Assembly (NCBI RefSeq): GCF_009827335.1
Contig: NZ_WTYH01000001.1
Span: 868,001 to 932,000, forward strand
From: Aurantiacibacter arachoides
Lineage (GTDB): Bacteria > Pseudomonadota > Alphaproteobacteria > Sphingomonadales > Sphingomonadaceae
Reading direction: 5' to 3'
Length of the DNA stretch: 64,000 nucleotides
The position numbers and the translations under genes were made by a program. Positions 44,580-53,897 of this stretch are shown one piece after another; position 1 is the stretch's first letter; the number at the start of each line of letters is the position of its first letter. The notes beneath the pieces are model-generated. The model was not told the DNA's origin and ran no database searches. It saw only the letters and a list, made by a program, of their open reading frames with translations.

Positions 44580-46936
44580 CACGTAGCCGCGCCGATTTAG
44601 CACGGCGCGAAGCGCCCGCTGGCGCGCATCTGCCCTATGCCCGCCACCGCGATGCAGCCACGATTGAAACGCGTGATGGGCTGCTGATGCAGACGATCCG
44701 TATCGGCGGGTTCCATTTCGAAACCGCGGATAGCGAGGAGTTAAATTACCGTGCCGAGCTGCGAGACGCCATGCTGCGGGCGCTCGGCAATTCGCGCTTT
44801 GCGGTCTACCATCACGTGGTGCGCCGTCGTGCCGACGTCGCGGTAGATGGCGAATATCGCGACCAATTCTCACGTAATCTTGATATCCGTTGGAAACAGC
44901 GACTGGCGGCCAAGAACCTTTTTGTGAACGACCTGTTCGTCACCATCGTGCGGCGACCGCTGCAGGGCCGCATCGGCATGGCAGAGCGGGCAGCTAACTG
45001 GTTCACGCGTCGCTCCAACCGCAATGCGGCGCTTGTCGCGGCGGAGATACACGGGCTCGACAATGCGCGCGAGGCGCTCGTTTCCGCGCTCCGACAATAC
45101 GATCCGCACCTGCTGACGACGTATGAGACGCCGCAGGGCACGCGGTCCGAGCCGCTCGAATTCCTCGCCTATCTCTACAATGCCGACATGCGCCCGATGG
45201 CATTGCCGCATGGTGACATCGGCCGGCATCTCCCTGCGCGCCGGGTGAGCTTTGGCGCCGATACCGTGGAACTGGCCCCGGCGGGGCCTTTGCAGCGCCG
45301 GTTCATGGCATTGGTTTCCATCAAGGATTACCCGGGGCGCACCATGCCGGGCATGTTCGACGATCTCTATCGTCTTCCGTTTGAAATGGACGTGACCCAA
45401 AGCTTTGCCTTCGTCGAGCGGGGGGCGGCGCTTGGGCGTATGAACCTGGCGCTGCGGCGCATGCGTTCGGCCGAGGACGAGGCACTCAGTCTGCGAGATG
45501 AGCTTGCTATCGCCAAGGACGAGGTGTCCGCCGGGCGGGCCGGGTTCGGGGAGCATCACACTACCATCGCCATCCACGCCGAAGACATCCGGCGGCTTGA
45601 TGGACAAGTGGCAGAGGTCATCGCTCTGCTCGCTGATCTCGGCATCGTGGCGGTGCGCGAAGACCTGGCTCTGGAGCCCGCATTCTGGGCGCGCTTTCCC
45701 GGCAACTTCAAGTACATCGCCCGGCGCGGGCTGGTGTCCACGACCAATTTTGCCGGGCTGGCGAGCCTGCACAACTTTCCCACCGGCAAAGCGCGGGGCA
45801 ACCACTGGGGCGATGCGGTCACGCTGTTTGAGACGACGGCGGCCGGGCCCTATTACTTCAATTTTCACCAGCGCGATCTAGGCAACTTCACCGTCATCGG
45901 GCCCTCGGGCAGCGGCAAGACTGTGGTGATGAACTTCCTCCTCGCACAGGCGCGGCGGTTCGATCCGAGGATCATTTTTTTCGACAAGGACCGCGGGGCG
46001 GAACTGTTTATCCGCGCAATCGGCGGCCAGTACGATCGGCTTTCGTCCGATCGGCCATCGGGGCTCAATCCCCTGCAGCTTGCCGACACGCCCGGCAACC
46101 GGCAGTTCCTGATCGACTGGCTGGCGCTGCTGGCAGGCGGGGCGGACGAGGCAGAACTAGGCCAGATCCGCGATGCCGTGGATACGAGCTTCGCTCAGCC
46201 GCCCGAGCGTCGTCGCCTGCGCCATCTCGTCGAACTGTTCCGGGGCGCGGCACGGCCTCATGCACGCGATTTGCATGCCAGGCTGCGGCCATGGTGGGGC
46301 GAGGGTGAGCGCGCCTGGTTGTTCGACAACATTCGCGACACGACGGACTTGGATGCCAGGGCCGTGGGTTTCGACATGACCGCGATCCTCGACGATCCTG
46401 TCGCCCGCACGCCGGCCTTGATGTATTTCTTCCACCGCGTCGAACAGCGGTTGGACGGCACGCCAGCGATCGTGGTGGTGGACGAGGGATGGAAGGCGCT
46501 CGACGACGAGGTCTTCGTGCGCCGGATCAAGGACTGGGAAAAGACGATCCGGAAACGCAACGGCATCGTCGGCTTCGCCACGCAGAGTGCGCAGGACGCA
46601 CTGGAGAGCCGCATTGCCAGCGCAATCATTGAGCAGGCCGCGACACAGATCTTCATGATCAATCCCAAGGCCCGGGCCGATGACTATATCAACGGTTTTG
46701 GCCTCACCCGCCACGAGTTCGACCTGGTGCGAACTATGCCCGATAACTCGCACTGCTTCCTTATCAAGCACGGGAACGATAGCGTTGTCGCCCGGCTTGA
46801 CCTGTCGGGAGAGCGCGACCTGCTCACCATCCTGTCCGGGCGTGAAAGCACGGTCCGGTTGTTCGACGAACTGGTCGAGCAGACCGGGCCGGACCCGGCT
46901 CGGTGGATGGCCAGGCTGCTTGAGCGCGCTGCTTGA
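44558..46936 (+). CDS. virB4: VirB4-family T4SS ATPase
   Basis: Energises pilus assembly and substrate passage at the inner membrane. With the ATG at 44558 (M-Q-F-L-S-P-V) the protein has 792 residues; an in-frame ATG at 44504 would add 18 residues and overlap virB3 by 76 bases. N-terminal CagE/TrbE-VirB domain (about 1-380, LPYARHRDAATIETRDGLL), then Walker A GPSGSGKT (448-455), a Walker B/DEAD-like VVVDEGWKAL (Asp642-Glu643) and FATQSAQDALESRIASAI. All ATPase motifs are intact. Near-immediate TGATG overlap with virB6; a VirB5 gene is missing from its usual place. Confidence 0.93.
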   Translation: MQFLSPVTRSRADLARREAPAGAHLPYARHRDAATIETRDGLLMQTIRIGGFHFETADSEELNYRAELRDAMLRALGNSRFAVYHHVVRRRADVAVDGEYRDQFSRNLDIRWKQRLAAKNLFVNDLFVTIVRRPLQGRIGMAERAANWFTRRSNRNAALVAAEIHGLDNAREALVSALRQYDPHLLTTYETPQGTRSEPLEFLAYLYNADMRPMALPHGDIGRHLPARRVSFGADTVELAPAGPLQRRFMALVSIKDYPGRTMPGMFDDLYRLPFEMDVTQSFAFVERGAALGRMNLALRRMRSAEDEALSLRDELAIAKDEVSAGRAGFGEHHTTIAIHAEDIRRLDGQVAEVIALLADLGIVAVREDLALEPAFWARFPGNFKYIARRGLVSTTNFAGLASLHNFPTGKARGNHWGDAVTLFETTAAGPYYFNFHQRDLGNFTVIGPSGSGKTVVMNFLLAQARRFDPRIIFFDKDRGAELFIRAIGGQYDRLSSDRPSGLNPLQLADTPGNRQFLIDWLALLAGGADEAELGQIRDAVDTSFAQPPERRRLRHLVELFRGAARPHARDLHARLRPWWGEGERAWLFDNIRDTTDLDARAVGFDMTAILDDPVARTPALMYFFHRVEQRLDGTPAIVVVDEGWKALDDEVFVRRIKDWEKTIRKRNGIVGFATQSAQDALESRIASAIIEQAATQIFMINPKARADDYINGFGLTRHEFDLVRTMPDNSHCFLIKHGNDSVVARLDLSGERDLLTILSGRESTVRLFDELVEQTGPDPARWMARLLERAA

Positions 46937-48153
46937 TGAGCTGCCCGCAAATCTTCACGGGCGGCGAGTTCGTCGGGCGGCTGCTGACGCACATCGATTG
47001 CCAGTCGCGCTACCTCGGTAGTTATGGGTACGAGGCGCTGGGCCAGCCGGGATCGTTCGCGGCGGTGGCGATGTCCGGCTTGCTTACGCTGTTTGTCGCT
47101 GTCTGGGGTTTCCGCCTGCTGTTTAATCCGTCGCTGCCCGCCGGGCGTGATCTGGCGGGTGGCCTGCTCAAGCTCGGCATCGTGCTGACCCTCGCCTTTT
47201 CCTGGCCGGCGTTTCGCACGGTCGTGCACGACCTGACGCTGGATGGACCGGCGCAGATCGCCAGTGCGCTCGCCAACCCGGGCATCGCCACGACTTCCGG
47301 CAATTTCGTCGATCGCCTGCAGAACGTCGACCAGGCCATCCTGGCCTTGATCGACACCGGGACCGGCCGCTGGACCAACCAGTTGCTGGAGGGGCAATCG
47401 GGCAACGCCAGCTTTGCCGGCAGCGCATTGCAGGACGATGCTGCGCTGGGCTGGGCCCGCCTCATCTACTTGGCGGGCCTTATCGGTTCGCTGGGGCTGT
47501 TGCGCCTGCTGGCAGGCTTGCTGCTTGCGCTCGCACCGCTGGCGGCGGGTCTGCTGCTATTCGAGGCGACGCGCGGGATTTTCGCCGGCTGGCTGCGCGC
47601 GTTGGTGCTGACCCTGTTGGGATCGGTTGGGGTGACCGTCGTTCTCGCGGTGGAGCTGGCGGTGCTCGAACCCTATTTGCGCGATGCGTTCTACGTTCGC
47701 TCCAGCGGGTTTGCCGCGCCGAGCGCGCCGATAGAATTGTTCGCCATGATGACGGGCTTTGCCATCGTGCAACTGCTCACGATCTGGCTGCTTGCCAAGG
47801 TCGCCTTCATGTGGGGATGGAGTGACACCATGCGGCTGCCTAATTTTGCCGTGCCGCAGGCCCTCGCGCTGGCGCCGGCCTGGCGCCCGGCGCGTGAGCC
47901 CGCTCCGGTGCCCAATCGCGCTGACCGCATCGCACAGCAGATGGAGAACCGGATGCGTATTGAGCAGAGCCGGATCGCCAGGTTGCCCACCGCTTCCCAT
48001 GCCACCGCAGCTGAGGCAGGTGGCGTGCCGACCGGGGGCAGAGGGGCGGAGCCACGCGGCGAGGCGCGCGTGCAGCTTCCCGAACGGCTCGGAAGCTCCT
48101 ATCGCCGCAGCCGCCAATCACGCTCGCTATCGAGCCGCAGGAGAGACGGGTGA
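46936..48153 (+). CDS. virB6: VirB6/TrbL-family polytopic T4SS protein
   Basis: A 405-residue inner-membrane protein with about six to seven hydrophobic segments, starting MSCPQIFTGGEFVGRLLTHIDCQS (in pieces), with GSFAAVAMSGLLTLFVAVWGFRLLF, a central periplasmic-type segment around TTSGNFVDRLQN, and a cytoplasmic Arg-rich C-terminal tail (about 325-405). VirB6 forms part of the inner-membrane channel. ATG chosen for the TGATG overlap with virB4; its stop overlaps virB8 as GTGA. Confidence 0.88.
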   Translation: MSCPQIFTGGEFVGRLLTHIDCQSRYLGSYGYEALGQPGSFAAVAMSGLLTLFVAVWGFRLLFNPSLPAGRDLAGGLLKLGIVLTLAFSWPAFRTVVHDLTLDGPAQIASALANPGIATTSGNFVDRLQNVDQAILALIDTGTGRWTNQLLEGQSGNASFAGSALQDDAALGWARLIYLAGLIGSLGLLRLLAGLLLALAPLAAGLLLFEATRGIFAGWLRALVLTLLGSVGVTVVLAVELAVLEPYLRDAFYVRSSGFAAPSAPIELFAMMTGFAIVQLLTIWLLAKVAFMWGWSDTMRLPNFAVPQALALAPAWRPAREPAPVPNRADRIAQQMENRMRIEQSRIARLPTASHATAAEAGGVPTGGRGAEPRGEARVQLPERLGSSYRRSRQSRSLSSRRRDG

Positions 48154-48917
48154 CCGCGCAGGGGCCGATCGACGAGAGCGATTTCGATTCGGAAGATCGC
48201 TGGGCTGAAAGCTGGTCTATCAGCGTGACCGACGAGCTCGAACGATCGCGCCGCGTCGCGTGGATCGTGGCCACGGTTTCTGCCGCCATCGCGCTGCTGT
48301 TGGCGATTTGCCTTGTCATCCTGATGCCGCTCAAGACGGTCGAGCCCTATACCCTGCTGGTCGATCGACAGACTGGCGCCGTCCAAGCGCTCGCCCCGTT
48401 GGACGCCGGCTTGGTGGCGCCCAATGCTGCGCTGACCCGCAGCTTCCTCGTGCAATATGTCGTTGCGCGCGAAAGTTACGATTACGACGATCTGCAGCAG
48501 GATTATCGCAAGGTTGCCCTGTGGAGTGCGGATGAGGCCCGCCAGCGCTACGAGGACCTGATGCGCGCCGGCCTGCCCGGCAGCCCGCTCAGTATATATG
48601 GTACCGGCTCGCAAGTGGAGACGACGGTACGCAGCGTTTCCTCGCTGGACCAGAATCGCGCGCTCGTGCGCTTTTCCACCGTACGCAGCGACCGCGGCGG
48701 CCCTACCGGCGCGGCTCAGCACTGGGCGGCGGTGATCGACTACCGTTTTAGCGACGCGCAGATGAGCGAGGAAGATCGTTATCTCAATCCCCTTGGCTTC
48801 CAGGTAACGCGCTACCGTCGCGATGCCGAGACGCTGCCAGAGGTGGTGCCCGCCGCGATCCCTGTTCAAGATCCGGCCACAGCTGTCGTGCCCTTGCCGG
48901 ACCGGACAGCGCGATGA
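48150..48917 (+). CDS. virB8: VirB8-family T4SS inner-membrane protein
   Basis: A 255-residue bitopic protein: acidic cytoplasmic N-terminus, one membrane helix (about 38-58, VATVSAAIALLLAICLVIL), then the VirB8 periplasmic domain with PYTLLVDRQTGAV, ARESYDYDDLQQDYRKVALWSA (in pieces) and RYRRD near the end. VirB8 nucleates inner-membrane complex assembly. GTG start, coupled to virB6 (GTGA) and to virB9 (ATGA). Confidence 0.92.
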   Translation: MTAQGPIDESDFDSEDRWAESWSISVTDELERSRRVAWIVATVSAAIALLLAICLVILMPLKTVEPYTLLVDRQTGAVQALAPLDAGLVAPNAALTRSFLVQYVVARESYDYDDLQQDYRKVALWSADEARQRYEDLMRAGLPGSPLSIYGTGSQVETTVRSVSSLDQNRALVRFSTVRSDRGGPTGAAQHWAAVIDYRFSDAQMSEEDRYLNPLGFQVTRYRRDAETLPEVVPAAIPVQDPATAVVPLPDRTAR

Positions 48918-49615
48918 GACGCGCCCTGGCCCTCGTGCTGCTCGCGCTCGCCCCGCCCGCAAGCGCGCAGGTCGTGCCCGACATTGAGCTCGACAATCCG
49001 CGGTTGCAGACGATGAACTGGACCGAAGGGCAGGAGGTCCTGCTGACAGTCATGCCGAACACCGGACTGACCGTCATGCTGGAACGCGGCGAGAACATTC
49101 AACGCGTGACGCTGAGCGACGAAGGCGCGTTCCAGGTCCGCATTTCGGAGGAAAGCGATACCTTGCTGATCCTGCCGCTCGATGCGGATGCGACCGCGCA
49201 GATGCAGGTTTTCACCGATCGTCGGACCTATCCCTTCACCGTGCGCACGGGCACCGGATTGACTGCTGCCTACCTCGTGCGCTTCGCCTACGACCGGGTG
49301 CCCACGCCAAGCCTGCGCACGGTCGCGGCGGCAGTGCCGGAAGGCCCAACCTGGTCGTACCGGACGCGCGGAGACACGGTTGTACGCCCATTGGCAATCC
49401 GTGATGACGCGCGGCGCACCTATATCACCTACGGCCCCGAACAGGCCTTGCCTGCCGTCCTCGCAGTCGGCCAGACGGGCGAGGAGGAACTGGTAAACGG
49501 CTACATGCGAGGCGATGTCTACGTCATCGATCGCGTCTATGGTACGCTGGTGTTTCGCCTTGACGACGAGCGCGCTACCGCCACCCGCAACGCCGAACCC
49601 GACCCGGCGCCATGA
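48914..49615 (+). CDS. virB9: VirB9-family T4SS outer-membrane-complex protein
   Basis: A 233-residue periplasmic protein with a Sec signal peptide ending ASA (residue 18), an N-terminal beta domain (GQEVLLTVMPNTGLTVMLE, LILPLDADATAQMQVFTDRRTY in pieces) and the C-terminal VirB9 domain with WSYRTRGD, TYITYGPEQALPAV and DRVYGTLVFRL. It forms the core-complex ring with VirB10. The normal partner lipoprotein VirB7 is not encoded nearby. Coupled on both sides by ATGA. Confidence 0.92.
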   Translation: MRRALALVLLALAPPASAQVVPDIELDNPRLQTMNWTEGQEVLLTVMPNTGLTVMLERGENIQRVTLSDEGAFQVRISEESDTLLILPLDADATAQMQVFTDRRTYPFTVRTGTGLTAAYLVRFAYDRVPTPSLRTVAAAVPEGPTWSYRTRGDTVVRPLAIRDDARRTYITYGPEQALPAVLAVGQTGEEELVNGYMRGDVYVIDRVYGTLVFRLDDERATATRNAEPDPAP

Positions 49616-50667
49616 CTGATCGCATGGCCCGGACCGATAGCGACTCGGTGCGCGACCAGCGTCCTGTGGTGCGCACCGTCGCCAGCAGCAACTATGGCAT
49701 GTGGGCGTTCGTTGCCGTGCTGCTACTGGGTGGTGCCTGGCTGTTCGCCACGCTGAATTCCGCGCGCGAGGCCTCCGACGCTCCACGCGCCTTTGCTACC
49801 GGTGCCGCCGGGCCACGCATCGCCTCGCCGCCGCCGCTCGCATTGCCGCCCGATGGGCGACGCCTCCCACTGGATCTGGGGCCCGAAGGGCCGGTGCTGC
49901 TGCGGCAGGTTCCACCATCTTCCGGCGCCGCGCCGCGCCTTGCCCGGTCTGAGTCGCAGCCCCCCGTGGCACCCTATAGCCCGCCTTATCAACCTCCGGT
50001 CGAACCGCCGATCATCTACACCGACACCCCTACGCCCCCCACGGGCATGGAGCGCGGCGGTGCCCGGCAACCAGATCCGCCCCCCGTCGCGGACCAAAGC
50101 GGAAACCGGGTACTGGCCGCGCGACTCGCAAACCCTTCGTTTACCGTGCCACAGGGCACGCTGATCCCTGCCGTCCTGGAGACTGGTTTCAATTCGACGC
50201 GGCAGGGGCGGGCGCGGGCGCTGGTCCAGCGTAACGTCTACGGCTTTGACGGCACGCGCGTCCTGATACCGCGCGGCAGCCGGCTATATGGCGAGTACCA
50301 GGCGGGCATAAATCCCGGAGAGCGGCGCGCGCAAATCACCTGGACGCGGCTTATCCGACCCGACGGGGTCACGGTCGCTCTCGATTCGCCAGCTGCCGAT
50401 CAGCTTGGTCGCGCGGGTGTGGAAGGTGACGTTAATTCGCGTTTCCTCGCCCGTTTCGGCAGCGCACTGTTGCAATCTGTGCTCGACATCGGGGTGGGCG
50501 TGGCCACCCGGTCGTCCTCCGACGGGGTCATCGTGGCCATGCCGGGAAGTACGCAGAACATCACAGGTGACGCCGCGCAGGTTCGCCCAGTGCTGGTGAT
50601 CGATCCCGGTGCCAGTGTCGCTGTCCATGTGGCGCGGGATCTCGATTTCTCGTCCGTCGATCGCTGA
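49612..50667 (+). CDS. virB10: VirB10-family T4SS core-complex protein
   Basis: A 351-residue protein: cytoplasmic N-terminus, one membrane helix (about 29-46, WAFVAVLLLGGAWLF), a Pro-rich periplasmic linker (about 60-165), then the conserved C-terminal domain starting VPQGTLIPAVLETGFNSTRQG (in pieces) with IPRGSRLYGEYQAG and RVLVIDPGASVAVHVARDLDFS. VirB10 spans both membranes and gates the channel. ATGA coupling to virB9. Confidence 0.93.
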   Translation: MTDRMARTDSDSVRDQRPVVRTVASSNYGMWAFVAVLLLGGAWLFATLNSAREASDAPRAFATGAAGPRIASPPPLALPPDGRRLPLDLGPEGPVLLRQVPPSSGAAPRLARSESQPPVAPYSPPYQPPVEPPIIYTDTPTPPTGMERGGARQPDPPPVADQSGNRVLAARLANPSFTVPQGTLIPAVLETGFNSTRQGRARALVQRNVYGFDGTRVLIPRGSRLYGEYQAGINPGERRAQITWTRLIRPDGVTVALDSPAADQLGRAGVEGDVNSRFLARFGSALLQSVLDIGVGVATRSSSDGVIVAMPGSTQNITGDAAQVRPVLVIDPGASVAVHVARDLDFSSVDR

Positions 50668-50677
50668 GGGGCGGGGA

Positions 50678-51655
50678 ATGCCGCAGGCGGGCTATTACCT
50701 CGACAATTTCCTTGCACCGCTGGCGCCGTGGCTGTCGCGCGATGACATCACCGACATCTGGATCAACCGCGAGGGCGAACTCTGGTTTGAAACGACTGGC
50801 GGAGTCATTGCGCACGAACGGGTCGCTGCGTTGGACGAGGCCACTTTGGGTCGCCTGGCGCGCCAACTCGCGGCGCATTCCTCGCAAGGTATCGGCCGGG
50901 CACAGCCACTGCTGGCAGCGACCTTGCCCGACGGTTCGCGCGTTCAGGTCGTCGCGCCGCCCGCGACGCGCGGGGGGCACATCGTCGCCATTCGCAAGCA
51001 CGTGGCACCCGAACTTTCGCTTGCACAATGGAGCGAGGACGGCGCGTTCGAAGGTTTGGCGGCGGGCGAGGCCCGATTGGATCATGTCATCACCGACCGG
51101 CTGGTGGGACCGGACGAAGCGCCACATGTGTTGCGCGAGGCGGTCAGGGGCCGGCGCAACATTCTCGTCGCCGGCGGCACCTCCAGCGGCAAGACAACGT
51201 TCCTGAATGCACTGCTGGCCGAAATCCCCCCCCATGAACGCCTGGTGCTGATCGAGGATACCGAGGAGCTGCGTTTGCGGCACGAAAACGCCATCGGTCT
51301 GATCGCCGCGCGGGGGCAGGAAAGCGAGGCGCAGGTAAGTGCCGAAGACCTGTTGATCGCTGCGCTGCGCCTTCGGCCCGACCGGATCATTTTGGGCGAA
51401 CTGCGTGGCAGCGAAGCGTTCACCTTTCTTCGCGCGGTGAATACCGGGCATCCCGGCTCGATGACCACCATTCACGCCGACACGCCCGCGCGAGCGATCG
51501 AACAGCTGGTGTTGCTGGTGTTGCAGGCCGGATCGCGGTTGGGGCGGGATGATGTTCGCCATTACGTGCGAGAGAGCGTCGATGTGTTCGTTCAGCTCGC
51601 GCGCGAAGGCGGCAAACGAAAGGTCTCTCAGGTGATGGTGGTGGAGCGCGTATGA
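50678..51655 (+). CDS. virB11: VirB11-family T4SS traffic ATPase
   Basis: A 325-residue hexameric ATPase: N-terminal domain (DDITDIWINREGELWFE), Walker A GGTSSGKTT (166-174), Asp box LIEDTEELRL, Walker B RPDRIILGELRG and His box GHPGSMTTIHADTP. All catalytic motifs are present. It ends the locus; 46 bases downstream is the 3' end of the tRNA-Pro gene on the other strand. A weak 7-bp hairpin without a T tract (51654-51660/51673-51679) overlaps the stop. Confidence 0.95.
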   Translation: MPQAGYYLDNFLAPLAPWLSRDDITDIWINREGELWFETTGGVIAHERVAALDEATLGRLARQLAAHSSQGIGRAQPLLAATLPDGSRVQVVAPPATRGGHIVAIRKHVAPELSLAQWSEDGAFEGLAAGEARLDHVITDRLVGPDEAPHVLREAVRGRRNILVAGGTSSGKTTFLNALLAEIPPHERLVLIEDTEELRLRHENAIGLIAARGQESEAQVSAEDLLIAALRLRPDRIILGELRGSEAFTFLRAVNTGHPGSMTTIHADTPARAIEQLVLLVLQAGSRLGRDDVRHYVRESVDVFVQLAREGGKRKVSQVMVVERV

Positions 51656-51701
51656 CGCCGGCGAGGGCCCGTCGGCGTCAATCGTTGCAAAACTGGACCA
51701 C

Positions 51702-51778
51702 TGGTCGGGACGACTGGATTCGAACCAGCGACCCCCACACCCCCAGTATGGTGCGCTACCAGACTGCGCTACGTCCCG
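51702..51778 (-). tRNA. tRNA-Pro (anticodon GGG)
   Basis: A 77-base cloverleaf on the minus strand: acceptor CGGGACG/CGTCCCG, D arm with GCGC...GCGC around AGTCTGGTA, anticodon stem CCATA/TGTGG with loop CTGGGGG giving anticodon GGG, T arm GCTGG-TTCGAAT-CCAGT, and an encoded CCA at 51702-51704. All stems pair. Its 3' end faces the T4SS locus. Confidence 0.96.
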
Positions 51779-51951
51779 AAACCAGTGGTGGGGCGCCTAT
51801 ATGCAGGCGCGGGCGTAATGACAAGCACCTCGATTGCACCCATTATGCAACAGTGCTAGGCGCTCGGCGCGCTTGGAGGACGGTTTGCGGTTGAACCGCG
51901 GCCGCGCCTCCCCATTGCTTTGCAACTGCTCTTTGTCACGGACGATATTCG

Positions 51952-52269
51952 ATGCTCGACATGCTTGCCGCCGCCGGAACGGATGCCCCTCCGGCCTGGA
52001 TCAGCTATCTGCCCATCGTCGGCATGATCGTTATCTTCTGGTTCTTCCTGTTCCGCCCGCAGATGAAGCGCGCGAAGGAGCATCAGGTAAAGATCTCCGG
52101 CCTCAAGCGTAACGACAAGGTGGTCACCGCCGGTGGCCTGGTTGGCAAGATCGTGGCGGTTGACGATGCCTATGTCGAACTCGAGCTTGCCAAGGGCGTT
52201 CGCGTGAAGGCGGTCAAGAGCACCATCGGCGATGTCATTGCGCCCGGCAACGCGCCGGCCAACGACTGA
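51952..52269 (+). CDS. yajC: Preprotein translocase accessory subunit YajC
   Basis: A 105-residue protein with one helix (WISYLPIVGMIVIFWFFLFRPQMKRAKEHQ, in pieces, residues about 16-45), the RPQ-K signature and the cytoplasmic segment LKRNDKVVTAGGLVGKIV. Works with SecD and SecF, which follow within 19 bases. Confidence 0.96.
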   Translation: MLDMLAAAGTDAPPAWISYLPIVGMIVIFWFFLFRPQMKRAKEHQVKISGLKRNDKVVTAGGLVGKIVAVDDAYVELELAKGVRVKAVKSTIGDVIAPGNAPAND

Positions 52270-52288
52270 CGGCAGGGGCTATCCGATA

Positions 52289-53887
52289 ATGCTCGATTTC
52301 CCGCTCTGGCGCCGGATCATGCTGTGGGGCGTCACGCTCCTGCTGGCCCTTACTGCGCTTCCTTCCATCTTCTCGATCAGCGGATCGGACGCGCTCGACG
52401 GGCTTGGCGTGTCCGAGATCAATCTCGGCCTCGACCTTGCCGGCGGCAGCCATATCCTGCTCGAAGCGGACAGTTCCGAAGTCGCCGCGCAGCGTCTTGA
52501 AACGCTGGAGGAAGCCGCGCGTGACGCACTCGGCACCGCCGATCCCCGCATCGTGATCGGCGATGTCTCCACGGCGGGCGGGCGGCTTTCGTTCATGATC
52601 GAGAACCCGGCGGACCTGGATCGCGCGCGCGAGGAATTGCTGCCCCTGATCAATGGCGGCGGCACCGTGCGCGAGTGGGATCTGACGATGGAGGACGGCA
52701 ACCGCATGATCCTCTCCCCCACCGAGCAGGGGCTGGACGTCGCCATCACCAACGCGATGGACGCCGCGACCGAAGTGGTCCGTCGCCGCATCGACGGGCT
52801 GGGCACGCGGGAACCGACCATCATCCGCCAGGGCGACACCCGCATCGTGGTGCAGGTCCCCGGCCTCGACGATCCGCAGGCGCTGAAGGATCTTCTCGGC
52901 CAGACCGCCAACCTGGAATTCAAGCTGGTCGATCCCAACGCCTTGCCGACGGACGTGGCACAGGGCATCGCCAATCCGGGCAGCGAGATCCTGATCGGTG
53001 CGCCGGGTTCGGATTACGAGGGGCAGACCATTGCCGTGCGGCGTCTGGGGGGTATTCGCGGCGAAAGCCTGGCCTCCGCCCAGCCGAGCAAGAATCCGCA
53101 GACCAACGAGGATATCGTCAACATCCGTTTCGATCCGCAGGGCGGTGCGCGGTTCTGCCAGTTGACCACGCAGAACGTGAACCGGCCGTTCGCGATCATC
53201 CTCGATAACGAGGTGCTTTCCGCACCGAACATCAACGAGCCGATCTGCGCCGGCAGCGCGCAGATTTCCGGCGGCTTCACCAGCGAGACCGCGCAGCAGC
53301 TGGCGATCCAGCTGAATTCGGGCGCCTTGCCGGTGCAGCTCTCGGTCATCGAGGAACGCACCGTCGGCCCCGATCTGGGCCGCGATTCGATCATCAAGGG
53401 CGCGCTCGCCATGGGTGTCGGCACGGGTCTGGTGATCCTGCTGATGATCGTGACCTACGGGCGCTTCGGCATCTATGCGACGGCGGCACTGGTGCTGAAC
53501 GTGCTGATGATCCTGGGCTTCATGGCGCTGATCAAGTCCACGCTGACGCTGCCCGGCATCGCCGGCTTCGTGCTCACCATCGGTGCGGCGGTGGATGCCA
53601 ACGTGCTGATCAACGAACGCATACGCGAGGAACGAAAGCGGGGGCGGCGCGTGGTCGCCGCGGTCGAGAACGGCTACAAGGAAGCCAGTCGCGCCATCTT
53701 CGATGCCAACATCACCAACTTCATCGCCGGCGCGCTGCTGCTGATCTTCGGCTCCGGCCCGGTGCGCGGCTTTGCCGTGGTGCTGATCATCGGCCTCGTC
53801 ACCAGCGTGTTCACTGCCGTGACGCTCACCCGCATGTGGGTTGCCGGCTGGCTGAAGCGCACCCGCCCGCAAGATCTGCATATCTAG
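52289..53887 (+). CDS. secD: Protein translocase subunit SecD
   Basis: Proton-driven membrane protein that pulls exported proteins out of the Sec channel. The 532 residues show GLDLAGGSHILLEAD after the first helix, the periplasmic P1 region (DAATEVVRRRIDGLGTREP), RTVGPDLGRDSI leading to the second helix and the membrane signature GAAVDANVLINERIREE. The ATG at 52289 gives the family start LDFPLWRR. In line with yajC and secF. Confidence 0.97.
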   Translation: MLDFPLWRRIMLWGVTLLLALTALPSIFSISGSDALDGLGVSEINLGLDLAGGSHILLEADSSEVAAQRLETLEEAARDALGTADPRIVIGDVSTAGGRLSFMIENPADLDRAREELLPLINGGGTVREWDLTMEDGNRMILSPTEQGLDVAITNAMDAATEVVRRRIDGLGTREPTIIRQGDTRIVVQVPGLDDPQALKDLLGQTANLEFKLVDPNALPTDVAQGIANPGSEILIGAPGSDYEGQTIAVRRLGGIRGESLASAQPSKNPQTNEDIVNIRFDPQGGARFCQLTTQNVNRPFAIILDNEVLSAPNINEPICAGSAQISGGFTSETAQQLAIQLNSGALPVQLSVIEERTVGPDLGRDSIIKGALAMGVGTGLVILLMIVTYGRFGIYATAALVLNVLMILGFMALIKSTLTLPGIAGFVLTIGAAVDANVLINERIREERKRGRRVVAAVENGYKEASRAIFDANITNFIAGALLLIFGSGPVRGFAVVLIIGLVTSVFTAVTLTRMWVAGWLKRTRPQDLHI

Positions 53888-53897
53888 GATACGGACG

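Noticed and set aside
51652..51894. 80-codon frame overlapping the VirB11 stop and the tRNA-Pro gene
   Set aside because: It reads through a perfect tRNA on the opposite strand and has the translation typical of a tRNA misread as protein (RDDWIRTSDPHTPSM).
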